DNA from: Salipaludibacillus keqinensis
GTDB taxonomy: Bacteria; Bacillota; Bacilli; Bacillales; Salisediminibacteriaceae
NCBI RefSeq assembly: GCF_003226325.1
Contig: NZ_PDOD01000001.1
Location: 124,001 to 188,000, forward strand
Reading direction: 5' to 3'
Length of the DNA: 64,000 bases
Part shown: positions 52,766 through 63,331 of the stretch, piece by piece
Numbering within the stretch: position 1 is the stretch's first letter
Layout: each line of letters begins with the position of its first letter
Position numbers and translations under genes: made by a program
Notes under the pieces: model-generated
The model's input: the letters and a program-made list of their open reading frames with translations, nothing else
What the model was told of the DNA's origin: nothing
The model's database searches: none

Positions 52766-52790
52766 AGCTGCCAAATGGCGGCTTTTTTTC
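52766..52790 (+). terminator. Terminator of bofC
   Basis: AGCTGCCA / TGGCGGCT, an 8-bp stem with one G-U pair and loop AA, followed by seven T residues. Confidence 0.82.
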
Positions 52791-52994
52791 TGTTAATTAT
52801 GCCGATTCAATCATCAAGTAATACAAGGCTTTAAAACCAACAAAAGGGACTACCATCCTAATATCGAATTTTGTATGTTGCCATTCGCAGAGATAAAGAA
52901 AGAATGAAATTGATTCATAATCAAAAACACTTTGAACTATGATAAAATAGAAATATGTGTTCGTATAAGTAAATTAGTGAGCGGGGGAAAGACT

Positions 52995-53612
52995 TTGATT
53001 GAATGTTTAAAAGGAACTGTGATAAATATTGAACCTGAAACGATTGTTATAGATGTTCACCAAGTAGGTTATCTTGTGTATTGTGGGAACCCATATCGAT
53101 ATGAAGAGTGGTTAAACGAAACTGTAACTGTTTATACATATCAACATGTTCGGGAAGATGCCATTCGGCTGTATGGGTTTCTATATCGAGAAGAAAGACG
53201 TTTATTCGAAAAATTACTTCAAGTATCAGGAATCGGGCCTAAAGGGGCGTTAGCTATTGTTGCTTCAGAGCAACCGCAACTTGTCGTTGAAGCTATTGAG
53301 AATGAGGATGAAAAGTTTTTAGTTAAGTTTCCTGGTGTAGGTAAAAAGACTGCTCGTCAAATGATCCTTGATTTAAAAGGTAAAGTTCAAGAACTCGTGC
53401 CGAACTTAATTCAAGTTCCAACAAATTCAACAACACTTTTGCCTCAGCATCCTTCTGAAAATGGCGAATTAGAAGAGGCTGTGGAAGCTTTGAAAGCTCT
53501 TGGTTACGTTGAACGAGAAATAAAGAAGGTCCTTCCTACCTTAAGAAAAGACGAATTAACGACGGATCAATATATTAAATTAGCTCTCAAAGAAATGCTT
53601 AACAGGGCCTAG
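52995..53612 (+). CDS. ruvA: Holliday junction branch migration protein RuvA
   Basis: Junction-recognition subunit of the RuvAB branch-migration motor. The 205-residue protein has the N-terminal OB domain (IECLKGTVINIEPETIVID), two helix-hairpin-helix motifs (VSGIGPKGALAIV and FPGVGKKTARQMI) and the C-terminal RuvB-binding domain (EEAVEALKALGYVEREIKKV). The TTG at 52995 is chosen because GCGGGGGA lies seven bases before it and the N-terminus then aligns with other RuvA proteins; an ATG 21 codons upstream is not supported. ruvB follows 27 bases later. Confidence 0.93.
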   Translation: MIECLKGTVINIEPETIVIDVHQVGYLVYCGNPYRYEEWLNETVTVYTYQHVREDAIRLYGFLYREERRLFEKLLQVSGIGPKGALAIVASEQPQLVVEAIENEDEKFLVKFPGVGKKTARQMILDLKGKVQELVPNLIQVPTNSTTLLPQHPSENGELEEAVEALKALGYVEREIKKVLPTLRKDELTTDQYIKLALKEMLNRA

Positions 53613-53639
53613 AATGTGAGATTATCGGAGGAAGATACC

Positions 53640-54641
53640 ATGGACGAACGTATTGTTAGTGGAGAATCACAGAGCCATGAAGAGTGGGAAGAGAGAAGTC
53701 TTCGTCCACAAACTCTGTCACAATATATTGGACAAAAGGCGGTCAAAGAAAATCTCACTGTCTTTATTCAAGCGGCAAAAATGAGAGAAGAATGTTTGGA
53801 TCATGTGTTATTATATGGTCCTCCTGGACTTGGTAAGACGACATTATCCATGATTATTGCCAATGAGATGGGTGTGAATTTAAGAACGACATCAGGACCT
53901 GCGATCGAACGTCCAGGAGATTTGGCAGCTGTTTTAAGTGGTTTAGAACCTGGTGATGTATTGTTTATTGATGAAATTCACCGCTTAAACCGATCAGTGG
54001 AAGAAGTATTATACCCAGCTATGGAAGATTATTTTCTTGATATTGTCATAGGGAAAGGTCCTTCGGCAAGATCTGTCCGACTTGACCTTCCTCCGTTCAC
54101 CTTAGTGGGCGCAACAACGAGAGCAGGGATGTTATCGGCGCCGTTAAGAGATCGATTTGGAGTAGTCAGTCGGTTAGAATATTATACACATGATGAACTG
54201 CAAGAAATTGTAGAACGAACAGCAGATGTGATGGAAATATCAGCAGAAAAGAAGGCTGCTGAAGAAATTTCAAGGCGATCGCGGGGGACGCCGCGAATTG
54301 CTAATCGGATTTTGCGAAGAGTGAGGGACTTTGCTCAAGTCAGAGGAGATGGCACAATTGATTTATCGATTACAAAAGAAGCTTTGAACCTTTTGCAGGT
54401 AGATCAACTTGGACTTGATCATATAGATCATACGTTGTTGAGGAATATCATTGATAAATTTCGTGGAGGTCCGGTAGGATTAGATACGATCGCTGCAACA
54501 ATCGGGGAAGAATCGCACACAATTGAGGATGTTTATGAACCTTATCTGCTTCAAATTGGGTTTCTTCAGCGGACCCCAAGAGGAAGAATGGTCACTCCGC
54601 TAGTGTATGAACATTTTAATATGGAGGTGCCTAAACGTTGA
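53640..54641 (+). CDS. ruvB: Holliday junction branch migration ATPase RuvB
   Basis: Hexameric AAA+ motor that drives branch migration. The 333-residue protein has Walker [15 protein letters not shown], Walker [12 protein letters not shown], the sensor 1 [18 protein letters not shown] region and the C-terminal winged helix ([17 protein letters not shown]). GGAGGAAG sets ATG 53640. It overlaps the following DUF2905 gene at TTGA. Confidence 0.96.
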   Translation: MDERIVSGESQSHEEWEERSLRPQTLSQYIGQKAVKENLTVFIQAAKMREECLDHVLLYGPPGLGKTTLSMIIANEMGVNLRTTSGPAIERPGDLAAVLSGLEPGDVLFIDEIHRLNRSVEEVLYPAMEDYFLDIVIGKGPSARSVRLDLPPFTLVGATTRAGMLSAPLRDRFGVVSRLEYYTHDELQEIVERTADVMEISAEKKAAEEISRRSRGTPRIANRILRRVRDFAQVRGDGTIDLSITKEALNLLQVDQLGLDHIDHTLLRNIIDKFRGGPVGLDTIAATIGEESHTIEDVYEPYLLQIGFLQRTPRGRMVTPLVYEHFNMEVPKR

Positions 54642-54856
54642 GTCAGATTCCTAAGCTGCTTATCTCATTAGGCGTGATCCTGATTATTGCAGGTTTGGTT
54701 TGGCAAGTGGGTGGTAGATTTCTCTCTCTAGGAAGATTACCGGGAGATATTTTGATAAGGCGGGAAAACTCAACTTTTTATTTTCCTCTTATGACTTCCA
54801 TTGTCATTAGTATTGTTTTATCTGTTATTTTTTATTTAGTCGGTCGATTTCGTTAA
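54638..54856 (+). CDS. DUF2905 family small membrane protein
   Basis: A 72-residue protein with two membrane helices ([20 protein letters not shown] and [19 protein letters not shown]) around the conserved loop [20 protein letters not shown], which is the DUF2905 signature. It starts with TTG 54638 inside the ruvB stop (TTGA), with GGAGGTG upstream, so translation is coupled to ruvB. Function unknown; the ruvB-DUF2905-queA arrangement recurs in Firmicutes. Confidence 0.85.
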   Translation: MSQIPKLLISLGVILIIAGLVWQVGGRFLSLGRLPGDILIRRENSTFYFPLMTSIVISIVLSVIFYLVGRFR

Positions 54857-54875
54857 CAAAGAAAGGAAAAGGTAA

Positions 54876-55904
54876 ATGGATGTATCACAATTTGATTATG
54901 AGTTACCAGAAGAATTAATCGCGCAAACTCCTTTGAAGAACAGAGATTCGTCGAAATTATTAGTGATGGACAGACACTCAGGAGAAATCCAGCACAAACA
55001 ATTTCCTGCCTTGCTTGAATATTTAAAGTCAGGAGACACGTTAGTTCTGAATAACACAAAAGTGATCCCAGCCCGTCTCTTCGGTATGAAAAAAGAAACC
55101 GGAGCAAAAATTGAATTATTGTTATTAAAAGAAAATGGAAATCATACTTGGGAAGCTTTAGTTAAACCTGCAAAACGAATAAAGGTTGGAACAGAAATAG
55201 ATTTTGGAGAAGGTTTGCTCACAGGCGTATGTGAAGAAGAGCTAGCTGAAGGTCGCAGGAAAATTAAGTTTTCATTCAGCGGAATTTTTCATGAGATTCT
55301 TGACCAATTAGGTGAAATGCCGTTACCCCCTTATATTCAAGAACAACTTGAGGAGAAAGATCGTTATCAAACCGTTTACGCAGAGCATCGTGGTTCTGCA
55401 GCAGCTCCTACAGCAGGTCTTCATTTCACTGAAGACATGCTTAAAGAGGTAACAAACAGAGGGATTCGATTGGCTTATGTGACGTTGCATGTAGGGCTTG
55501 GGACATTCCGTCCTGTGGCCGTTGAAAATGTTCAAGAACATACCATGCATTCAGAATATTATCAGCTTGATGAAATAACGGCCAAATTGTTGAATGAAAC
55601 GAAGAGACAAGGAGGGCGCATTGTTGCTGTCGGAACCACGTCTGCGCGAACATTAGAAACTATTGCCCGAGATCACCACGGGCAATTTGTATCTGCTAGT
55701 GGATGGACGGATATATTTATTTATCCAGGGTACACGTTCCGAGCCATCGATGGTCTATTAACGAATTTTCATTTACCTAAATCAACACTTGTCATGTTGG
55801 TCAGCGCTTTCGCTGGTAAAGAAGCGATTCTTTCAGCATACAAAGAAGCTGTAAGCAAGAAATATCGATTTTTTAGTTTTGGAGATGCGATGCTGCTCAT
55901 TTAA
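54876..55904 (+). CDS. queA: S-adenosylmethionine:tRNA ribosyltransferase-isomerase
   Basis: Builds epoxyqueuosine on tRNA by transferring the ribosyl part of SAM. The 342-residue protein begins [20 protein letters not shown] and has the family hallmarks [30 protein letters not shown] and [16 protein letters not shown]. It follows DUF2905 by 19 bases and precedes tgt, which catalyses the earlier base exchange of the same tRNA modification. Confidence 0.95.
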   Translation: MDVSQFDYELPEELIAQTPLKNRDSSKLLVMDRHSGEIQHKQFPALLEYLKSGDTLVLNNTKVIPARLFGMKKETGAKIELLLLKENGNHTWEALVKPAKRIKVGTEIDFGEGLLTGVCEEELAEGRRKIKFSFSGIFHEILDQLGEMPLPPYIQEQLEEKDRYQTVYAEHRGSAAAPTAGLHFTEDMLKEVTNRGIRLAYVTLHVGLGTFRPVAVENVQEHTMHSEYYQLDEITAKLLNETKRQGGRIVAVGTTSARTLETIARDHHGQFVSASGWTDIFIYPGYTFRAIDGLLTNFHLPKSTLVMLVSAFAGKEAILSAYKEAVSKKYRFFSFGDAMLLI

Positions 55905-55953
55905 CGGGTTGTACCATTAAATGAGCGGGGAGAAATTTAAGGAAATGTAATGA

Positions 55954-57108
<1,155 letters not shown>

Positions 57109-57314
57109 TGAAAAACGAGTTTTAGATTGATTTCCATTGATTTTTAAAGAGAAGTTTGTCTACAATAGTACGGGAGAGTTATTTTGTGCCATTCGAGGAA
57201 AACGAATGAATAAACATGCTTTTTCCAATAAAAGGGTTGTTTAATAAATGGCTATTAAGCAACGTTGATAAATGGTGAGGGCAACAGTGTTGATCACTGA
57301 AAGGGGTGAAATGA

Positions 57315-57578
57315 ATGGATTTATTTGGAGCTTTAATACCGCTACTACTTATGTTTGCAATCTTCTACTTCCTTTTGATTCGTCCGCAACAAAAACGTCA
57401 AAAGAAAGTTCAACAGATGCATTCCTCCCTTCAAAAAGGAGATAAAGTAATTACAATAGGCGGTCTTCACGGGACAATTGACGCTATTGATGAGAACCGT
57501 ATCGTCATTGATGTGGACGGAAGCAACAAGTTAACGTTCGACCGTCAAGCAATTCGTGAGGTCATCAATCAAGACTAA
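57315..57578 (+). CDS. yajC: Preprotein translocase accessory subunit YajC
   Basis: Small partner of the SecDF-YajC complex (87 residues). One N-terminal membrane helix (LIPLLLMFAIFYFLLIRPQQKRQ) is followed by a cytosolic domain with LQKGDKVITIGGLHGTIDAI. AAGGGGTG precedes ATG 57315. The tgt-yajC order is widely conserved. secDF lies 5.7 kb downstream in the same orientation. Confidence 0.93.
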   Translation: MDLFGALIPLLLMFAIFYFLLIRPQQKRQKKVQQMHSSLQKGDKVITIGGLHGTIDAIDENRIVIDVDGSNKLTFDRQAIREVINQD

Positions 57579-57588
57579 TAACCATGCT

Positions 57589-57623
57589 CAAAGGCTTGCT
57601 GTCATTATGACAGCAAGCCTTTG
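57589..57623. terminator. Terminator between yajC and the convergent yrzE gene
   Basis: CAAAGGCTTGCTGTCA / TGACAGCAAGCCTTTG, a 16-bp perfect stem with a 3-base loop; symmetric, so it can serve both strands. Confidence 0.85.
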
Positions 57624-57644
57624 TCCTGATAGAGAAGATCATCG

Positions 57645-58034
57645 TTAACTTTCTCTTAAGGAATCCCCTCTAACGTTTACTCCAACCATCCCTCCTAGAA
57701 TAGCAGCTAATAAATAACCTCCATGCATGAGAATTTGTTGCATATCAAATCCTTGATTAAAACTTAAGTATTGAGTCAAAAAAACAACAAGTGAATACAA
57801 AAGAGCGGTAAGAGTGCCAGCAAACCAACCTTTTTCTCCAGAACGCCCACCAGAAATAAATCCTCCTATAAACAGAGCTACGAACGAAAATCCAATGAGA
57901 ATCCACAGAAATGTTGCTTCTGTTACATTTGTAAATCGAAGAACGAGTGAACTAAGGAAACTGGCTGCGATAACTAGAATAAATATAGTCAAAACTCCGT
58001 ATAACACACTGCTTATTAACCGATGTGATGCCAT
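57645..58034 (-). CDS. yrzE: TIGR04086 family membrane protein (YrzE-like)
   Basis: A 129-residue protein with four hydrophobic helices, including YGVLTIFILVIAASFLSSL and FLWILIGFSFVALFIGGF, with the conserved GGFISGGRSGEKGWFAGTL turn. Family function is unknown. AGGGGG sets the start at ATG 58034; eight further in-frame codons cross that site. Its place between yajC and yrbG matches B. subtilis yrzE, although here it is on the opposite strand to its neighbours. Confidence 0.82.
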   Translation of the reverse strand: MASHRLISSVLYGVLTIFILVIAASFLSSLVLRFTNVTEATFLWILIGFSFVALFIGGFISGGRSGEKGWFAGTLTALLYSLVVFLTQYLSFNQGFDMQQILMHGGYLLAAILGGMVGVNVRGDSLRES

Positions 58035-58198
58035 CTCTAATCCCCCTTTCTGTTTCATTTATTTATATCTATTCTATGAATAGAAGAAATAGACGAGCTT
58101 TCTTAAAAGAAACGAATCTAAATCTCCCTATTTCTGAGACATGATTGTCCACCTTTTTTCATACAATGTATCGATGAAACGGGGAGGGGCATCGTAGA

Positions 58199-59488
58199 AT
58201 GGAATGGATGTTAGCACTGGTTATTTTCGTTGTGAGTTATGTGTTGATTATCACGGAAAAAATCAATCGGGCACTAGTCGCCTGTCTCGGTGGAACACTA
58301 ATGTTGTTAACCGGCGTATTGAATTTAGATAATGCCTTTCTTCGTCACATCGATTGGCATACAATCGTATTGCTTTTATCAATGATGATTCTTGTATCGA
58401 TTACAAGTAAAAGTGGATTGTTTGAATACATTGCCATTTCTTTAGCTAAATTGGTCAAAGGAAGGCCTATTCCACTATTGATTGTGATATCTACATTGAC
58501 CGCTGTTGGATCAGCGATGTTGAATAATGTTACAACAGTCTTGCTAATTGTACCGATAGTACTTACGCTAACGAACATGCTTAAAATTACGGCCATCCCT
58601 TATTTGCTCTCAGTTATTCTCGCTTCTAATATAGGAGGAACAGCTACGCTTATTGGGGATCCGCCTAATTTAATGATTGGTCAAGCGGTGTCCCATTTGA
58701 ATTTCAATGCTTTTTTAATTCATTTAGGACCAGTTGTTATTTTCATTTATGTCATTGTTATCACGGGAGTCTCGATGCTGTATCGTAAAAGGTTGAGAGT
58801 TGAAGATCATGAAAGAATAAACCTGATGAAAGTAAATCCTTCTCGGTACTTAACGAGAAAATCATTGTTATTTAAGTCCTGCACTGTTTTGATCTTAACT
58901 ACGTTAGGTTTCGTTCTCCAGCCCCTGTTACATGTAGAATTAACGAGTATTGCTATGGCGGGAGCAGTTCTATTAATGTTGCTTACAAATGATCATGATG
59001 CAACAGAGGAAGTATTTCAAACGATAGAATGGGTAACGATTTTCTTTTTCGTTGGGTTATTTATGCTAGTAGGAGGTCTTAAGGAAGTAGGACTTATTGA
59101 TGAAATTGCAAAATCAATTATTTATTACACGGAAGGAGACGTCCCAAAAACTTCCCTGCTTATCCTCTGGACTTCAGGAATTATCTCAGGGTTTGTGGAT
59201 AATATTCCGTTTGTAGCGGCAATGATTCCGGTGATTTTAGAGTTTCAGGAATACGGCATGACTAATCTGGATCCATTATGGTGGGCTCTAGCTTTAGGGG
59301 CTTGTTTAGGTGGGAATGGTACGATCATAGGAGCAAGCTCAAATGTCATTGTTGCAGGTCTTGCAATGAAAGCAAAGCAGCCTTTTACGTATGTTGATTT
59401 TCTTAAAGTCGGCGTTCCTACTGCATTGATATCATTTATTATTTCTAGTTTTTATTTGTACTTTCGTTACTTAATTAATTTCCATTAA
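58199..59488 (+). CDS. ArsB/NhaD-type ion permease
   Basis: A 429-residue membrane protein with about 11 helices in the ion-transporter superfamily that includes ArsB, NhaD and citrate/divalent transporters. Visible hallmarks are MLNNVTTVLLIVPI and ASNIGGTATLIGDPPNLMIG in the first half, and in the second half the mirror SGFVDNIPFVAAMIPVI and CLGGNGTIIGASSNVI. The internal symmetry is typical. Substrate cannot be decided: sodium/proton exchange, anions or arsenite are all possible. Sodium-proton antiport would suit a halophile, but that is inference. GGGGAGGGG lies upstream of ATG 58199. Confidence 0.8.
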   Translation: MEWMLALVIFVVSYVLIITEKINRALVACLGGTLMLLTGVLNLDNAFLRHIDWHTIVLLLSMMILVSITSKSGLFEYIAISLAKLVKGRPIPLLIVISTLTAVGSAMLNNVTTVLLIVPIVLTLTNMLKITAIPYLLSVILASNIGGTATLIGDPPNLMIGQAVSHLNFNAFLIHLGPVVIFIYVIVITGVSMLYRKRLRVEDHERINLMKVNPSRYLTRKSLLFKSCTVLILTTLGFVLQPLLHVELTSIAMAGAVLLMLLTNDHDATEEVFQTIEWVTIFFFVGLFMLVGGLKEVGLIDEIAKSIIYYTEGDVPKTSLLILWTSGIISGFVDNIPFVAAMIPVILEFQEYGMTNLDPLWWALALGACLGGNGTIIGASSNVIVAGLAMKAKQPFTYVDFLKVGVPTALISFIISSFYLYFRYLINFH

Positions 59489-59573
59489 TGGCTAACTCCA
59501 CTCCATACTGTCAAGAATGACTAAGGTAATATTGGTAAAACTAAACAGACACTTGACATTGAGGGAGTTAACC

Positions 59574-60233
59574 ATGGAATTATATACAATCAGTATTCGA
59601 ACATTGGTTATTTATTTTGTCATTTTAGTTGTTTTTCGATTAATGGGAAAACGAGAAATTGGCCAGCTGTCTATTGTAGACTTTGTCATTTCTCTGATGA
59701 TTGCAGAGTTAGCTGTCATGACTGTTGAAAATGTTCAAGTACCAATCTCTCATCAGCTTGTTCCTATGTTTCTGTTAATGACTATTCAAATCTCACTTGC
59801 TTACATATCTTTGAAAAGTCAGGAGCTGAGAAAATTAATTGACGGAAAGCCATCAGTAATTATTCGCCAAGGGAAGATTGATGAGAAAGAAATGAGTAAA
59901 CAACGGTATAATTTTGATGATCTGATGCTTCAATTGAGACAAAAGGATGTCCAGTATATGTCTGATGTAGAATTTGCTATTCTAGAACCATCAGGTGATT
60001 TATCTGTCATTCGTAAAGACTCTGATCCGGCTATAAGTGGAAAACCATCTTTTTTGCCTTTACCACTGATTTTAGACGGGAAAATTCAGAGAGATCATTT
60101 AAATGATATAGGACAAGATGAACGATGGTTAAGGGCAGAACTAAGGAAATTAGGGTACATGGAAGTAAAGAAAATATCATTTTGTTCCCTTAATAGGGAT
60201 CAAACTTTGTTTGTAGATTTAAAAGACGACTAA
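59574..60233 (+). CDS. yrbG: DUF421 membrane protein YrbG
   Basis: A 219-residue protein with three N-terminal helices (VIYFVILVVFRLMG, IVDFVISLMIAELAVM and VPMFLLMTIQISLAYI) and a cytosolic C-terminal domain with VIIRQGKIDEKEMSKQRYNFDDLM, the DUF421/YetF-type arrangement. The family includes sporulation and germination membrane proteins; the exact role is unknown. GAGGGAG sets ATG 59574. A strong terminator follows. Confidence 0.88.
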   Translation: MELYTISIRTLVIYFVILVVFRLMGKREIGQLSIVDFVISLMIAELAVMTVENVQVPISHQLVPMFLLMTIQISLAYISLKSQELRKLIDGKPSVIIRQGKIDEKEMSKQRYNFDDLMLQLRQKDVQYMSDVEFAILEPSGDLSVIRKDSDPAISGKPSFLPLPLILDGKIQRDHLNDIGQDERWLRAELRKLGYMEVKKISFCSLNRDQTLFVDLKDD

Positions 60234-60263
60234 AAAACTGGGGGATTTCCCCCAGTTTTTTGT
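60233..60263. terminator. Terminator between yrbG and spoVB
   Basis: AAAACTGGGGG / CCCCCAGTTTT, an 11-bp perfect stem around ATTT with A and T runs outside, symmetric and so probably bidirectional. Confidence 0.92.
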
Positions 60264-60304
60264 TCGAGTCGAATTTTATAATCAAACAGTAACATTAGTT
60301 TTGA

Positions 60305-61858
60305 CTAACTAAACCATTTGCGAAAGAAAGGTAATCTCTTTAGCTCGTTCGCATAGACCAGTTTCATGGCAAGAACAAGGATGCAATAAACAATTGTTGT
60401 AAACAAGATACTAATTAGAGTCTGCCATAATAGGGGATAGTCAGAACTCAGAGAATTCCACACTGCAGTTCCTACGAAGCCGCTTACAAACATGGCGACA
60501 ATGATTTTAATAAAATCCCTTATATGAATGGTGAAACTGATTGTCTTCACAAGTGTTGCAAAATGTAAAAGAGTCACAAGGATAAAGCCGATGACAATGG
60601 CTAGAGCGGCCCCCATAATGCCTAATTCAGGTCTCGATGCTAAAATGAAAATGGCAGCTGTTTTGACAATGGCTCCGATCATACTATTGATCATAGCAGC
60701 TTTTGCTAAATTCAAGGCTTGAAGTGTGGCTTGGAGAGGGCCTTGTAAATAGAGCATTAGACTAAACGGGGCCATGATCTTCAAGTAGCTAGCGACCGTA
60801 GGGGCGTTATATACCAGCTCCATAATTGGAATTGCAAATACATATAAAATGACTACTGCACCACCGCCCGATAAAAGGGCAAATCGAAGGGCCTGACCAA
60901 GCCGGTGATGAATCATCTGATAATTTTTTACGATTGCAGCCTCACTTATAGCAGGAACAAGAGATACTGATAAAGAATAAGTAATAAACGTAGGTAGTAG
61001 TAGCATGGGAATGACATATCCCGCAAGTTCACCATATTGAGTAGTAGCCATTACTGTAGCTACGCCTGCGACTGCGAGACTTTGAGCCACCACAATCGGT
61101 TCGAAGAAAAATGATAAAGAACCGATGAGGCGACTGCCGGTCGTTGGAAGAGCGATGGTCATTAAGTCGTTAAAGGTCCTTTTCCCCTCTTTCACATGAT
61201 TGACAAATTGCTTGCGAATCCGAAAAGTTTTTCTTCGTTTGAACATGGTCACCATAAAGACTAGTGAAGCTAGTTCCCCAAGAACAACAGAGGCCATTGC
61301 GCCTGCGGCAGCGTACTCAATTCCGTAAGGGAGAAACATCGACGTTAACGCTGCAACAAAAGTAATCCGGACTAATTGTTCAATCACTTGGGAATAAGCA
61401 GTTGGTTTCATGTTTTGCAACCCTTGGAAATATCCTCTGATCACAGAGGATAAAGCGACGATGGGAACAATGGGTGATATGGCAATGAGAGGATAAAAGG
61501 CACGTCCATCTGTTAAAAAAGTAGCTGAGACGATAGGAGCAAATAACACCATTAAGGTAGTGAAAATGATGCTGAGTAAACCTGTGATCGTCATGGACAC
61601 GATTAGTATACGTTTAATGCGTGTTCGGTCACCTTCTGCATCAGCTTCAGCAACAAGCTTGGAAATGGCCACAGGTAACCCGAGTTGGGTTAAAGTTATT
61701 ACTAATAAAAGCGTAGGAACGGCCATCATATAGAGCCCGACACCTTCTGCTCCCATGATTCTTGCTACGACGATTTTATTGATGAAGCCTAGTATTCTCG
61801 TAATGAATCCGGCTATAATGAGAATCGCAGCACCTTTTAGAAAAGTTTGTTTCGTCAT
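60305..61858 (-). CDS. spoVB: SpoVB, MOP-superfamily lipid flippase for spore cortex
   Basis: A 517-residue protein with about 14 membrane helices of the MVF/MOP fold. SpoVB is needed for cortex peptidoglycan synthesis and resembles lipid II flippases. The N-terminus KGAAILIIAGFITRILGFINKIVVARIMGAEG and the paired-helix pattern (only a part quoted: FITRILGFINKIVVARI) are typical; RGYFQGLQNMKPTAYSQ and LVPAISEAAI are conserved. Length is within one residue of B. subtilis SpoVB. It is on the minus strand, divergent from the DUF368 gene. Confidence 0.92.
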   Translation of the reverse strand: MTKQTFLKGAAILIIAGFITRILGFINKIVVARIMGAEGVGLYMMAVPTLLLVITLTQLGLPVAISKLVAEADAEGDRTRIKRILIVSMTITGLLSIIFTTLMVLFAPIVSATFLTDGRAFYPLIAISPIVPIVALSSVIRGYFQGLQNMKPTAYSQVIEQLVRITFVAALTSMFLPYGIEYAAAGAMASVVLGELASLVFMVTMFKRRKTFRIRKQFVNHVKEGKRTFNDLMTIALPTTGSRLIGSLSFFFEPIVVAQSLAVAGVATVMATTQYGELAGYVIPMLLLPTFITYSLSVSLVPAISEAAIVKNYQMIHHRLGQALRFALLSGGGAVVILYVFAIPIMELVYNAPTVASYLKIMAPFSLMLYLQGPLQATLQALNLAKAAMINSMIGAIVKTAAIFILASRPELGIMGAALAIVIGFILVTLLHFATLVKTISFTIHIRDFIKIIVAMFVSGFVGTAVWNSLSSDYPLLWQTLISILFTTIVYCILVLAMKLVYANELKRLPFFRKWFS

Positions 61859-61981
61859 TTAGGCCCCTACTTTCTTTGAAAAATCATAGATTTTTTCGCT
61901 AAAGATGTATATGCTGTATAAGTGGCCAAGCATGACAAAATTTCAAAATTAAATTAAATATGGGCAATAGAAATAGAGAAA

Positions 61982-62827
61982 ATGGATGAAATAAAGGAGA
62001 AGTGGAACGTTTTGGAATGGCGAAATATTTACAGGGGAGTTTTAATGGGAGTAAGTAATATCATCCCTGGAGTAAGTGCAGGGACAATCGCTTTAGTATT
62101 GGGGATCTATGATCAATTGATTGTTTCAATTAGTGATTTTTTTAGCGCTAAATGGCGTCAAACTTTAGGCTTTCTTGTTCCTCTTGGGATTGGGATAGTG
62201 GGAGCCATTGTGGCATTTGGTGGACTGATCACTTGGCTCTTGACTAATCATGAACAACCTACACAGTTTTTTTTCTTAGGTTTAATCATTGGGGTGATCC
62301 CTTTACTGTTTAAACAATCAGACATGAAAGAGAAATTTACTATTGCTCACTATAGTGTTCTGGGTGTAACTGGTATATTGATTGGTTTTCTTGGATTTAT
62401 GAATCCTGATGCAGCCGCTGTCGTTCACGAACTTACGTTATTGAACGGGGTCTGGTTTTTTGTTGCTGGATGGATTGCCAGCATGTCATTATTATTGCCA
62501 GGCATAAGTGGAGCGCTTGTTTTGATTCTGTTCGGTGTTTATTACACAGCGATGAGTGCTATCTCCACATTGGATTTTGCAGTCATCTCCGTTATTGGGG
62601 CAGGAGTCGTTGTAGGGTTCGTTGTCAGTAGTAAATTTATCAAGTATTTGTTGAATCACTTTCCCTACATGACATACGCTGCTATTATCGGACTTTTACT
62701 TGGATCGCTCATTATTGTTTATCCTGGATTTTCTGCAGGGCCGGCAGCGATCTTTCCAAGTATTATCACATTTATTGCTGGTACTGCTACGGCGATCTTG
62801 TTAGGTGCAAGAAACACTAACGTATAA
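61982..62827 (+). CDS. DUF368 family undecaprenyl-phosphate translocase
   Basis: A 281-residue membrane protein with about eight helices. The duplicated signature is SNIIPGVSAGTIALVLGIYD in the first half and LLLPGISGALVLILFGVYY in the second. DUF368 proteins (PopT in Vibrio cholerae) recycle undecaprenyl phosphate across the membrane for envelope synthesis. The start is unsure: ATG 61982 has only a weak site, whereas AAAGGAGA inside the frame (61993-62000) could serve TTG 62012, giving an N-terminus MEWRNIYRG like many relatives. It is divergent from spoVB. Confidence 0.86.
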   Translation: MDEIKEKWNVLEWRNIYRGVLMGVSNIIPGVSAGTIALVLGIYDQLIVSISDFFSAKWRQTLGFLVPLGIGIVGAIVAFGGLITWLLTNHEQPTQFFFLGLIIGVIPLLFKQSDMKEKFTIAHYSVLGVTGILIGFLGFMNPDAAAVVHELTLLNGVWFFVAGWIASMSLLLPGISGALVLILFGVYYTAMSAISTLDFAVISVIGAGVVVGFVVSSKFIKYLLNHFPYMTYAAIIGLLLGSLIIVYPGFSAGPAAIFPSIITFIAGTATAILLGARNTNV

Positions 62828-62860
62828 TAAAAAGGAACGAATAAATGGGAGGGGAAGCGG

Positions 62861-63178
62861 GTGACCAAGGAACAATGGAGCTATTGGAGATTGAAGTTGG
62901 AGCCAGTGATTCAAAGCAAGGTTGAGGAATTTCACATATTAGGATATGACACAGCGACTGCAAAAGATATTTGGGAATGTTTCATTGTTAAGTTGGAAAA
63001 GAACAAAGAGCGGCCTGAAAAGATTCGTTCTCATTGGATGGTTGCTGAACTCTTCCGTCTGAAAGCGAATGATTATATGACGAGTCTTACAATAGAAGCT
63101 TACAAAGGACCGGGTTGGTTTAACAATGAAGACCCGATTGACTTTCGCTTAAACTCGTTTGATGATAAAAACCAGTAA
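62861..63178 (+). CDS. comN: Post-transcriptional regulator ComN (YrzD-like)
   Basis: A 105-residue soluble protein of the post-transcriptional regulator family. In B. subtilis ComN affects the comE operon transcript and competence. The acidic/aromatic pattern (DTATAKDIWECFIVKLEK and SHWMVAELFRLKANDYMT) and position directly upstream of secDF match yrzD. GGGAGGGG sets the GTG start at 62861. Regulation of any target here is inferred from the family. Confidence 0.78.
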   Translation: MTKEQWSYWRLKLEPVIQSKVEEFHILGYDTATAKDIWECFIVKLEKNKERPEKIRSHWMVAELFRLKANDYMTSLTIEAYKGPGWFNNEDPIDFRLNSFDDKNQ

Positions 63179-63194
63179 GTTGTCATTCCTCGTA

Positions 63195-63224
63195 TTGACA
63201 CGGGTTTTTTAATCTCGCTATAAT
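63195..63224 (+). promoter_or_regulatory. Consensus sigma-A promoter of secDF
   Basis: TTGACA (63195-63200), an 18-base spacer and TATAAT (63219-63224): both hexamers are perfect consensus. The expected transcript start is near 63231, leaving about 100 bases of leader before secDF. Confidence 0.8.
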
Positions 63225-63266
63225 AGTACTATTGGTTTGTAAAGTTATTTGTTTTACATATAAAAT

Positions 63267-63294
63267 ACGACCCTGCGTTGATGTTTAGGGTCGT
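63267..63294 (+). promoter_or_regulatory. Leader hairpin in the secDF 5' untranslated region
   Basis: ACGACCCT (63267-63274) and AGGGTCGT (63287-63294) form a perfect 8-bp stem with a 12-base loop, 20 bases upstream of the AAGGAGG ribosome site. No T run follows, so it is not a typical terminator; a role in mRNA stability or translation is possible. Confidence 0.5.
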
Positions 63295-63331
63295 CTCGTC
63301 ATGTGGATTTACGAAGGAGGATCATTCGTTC

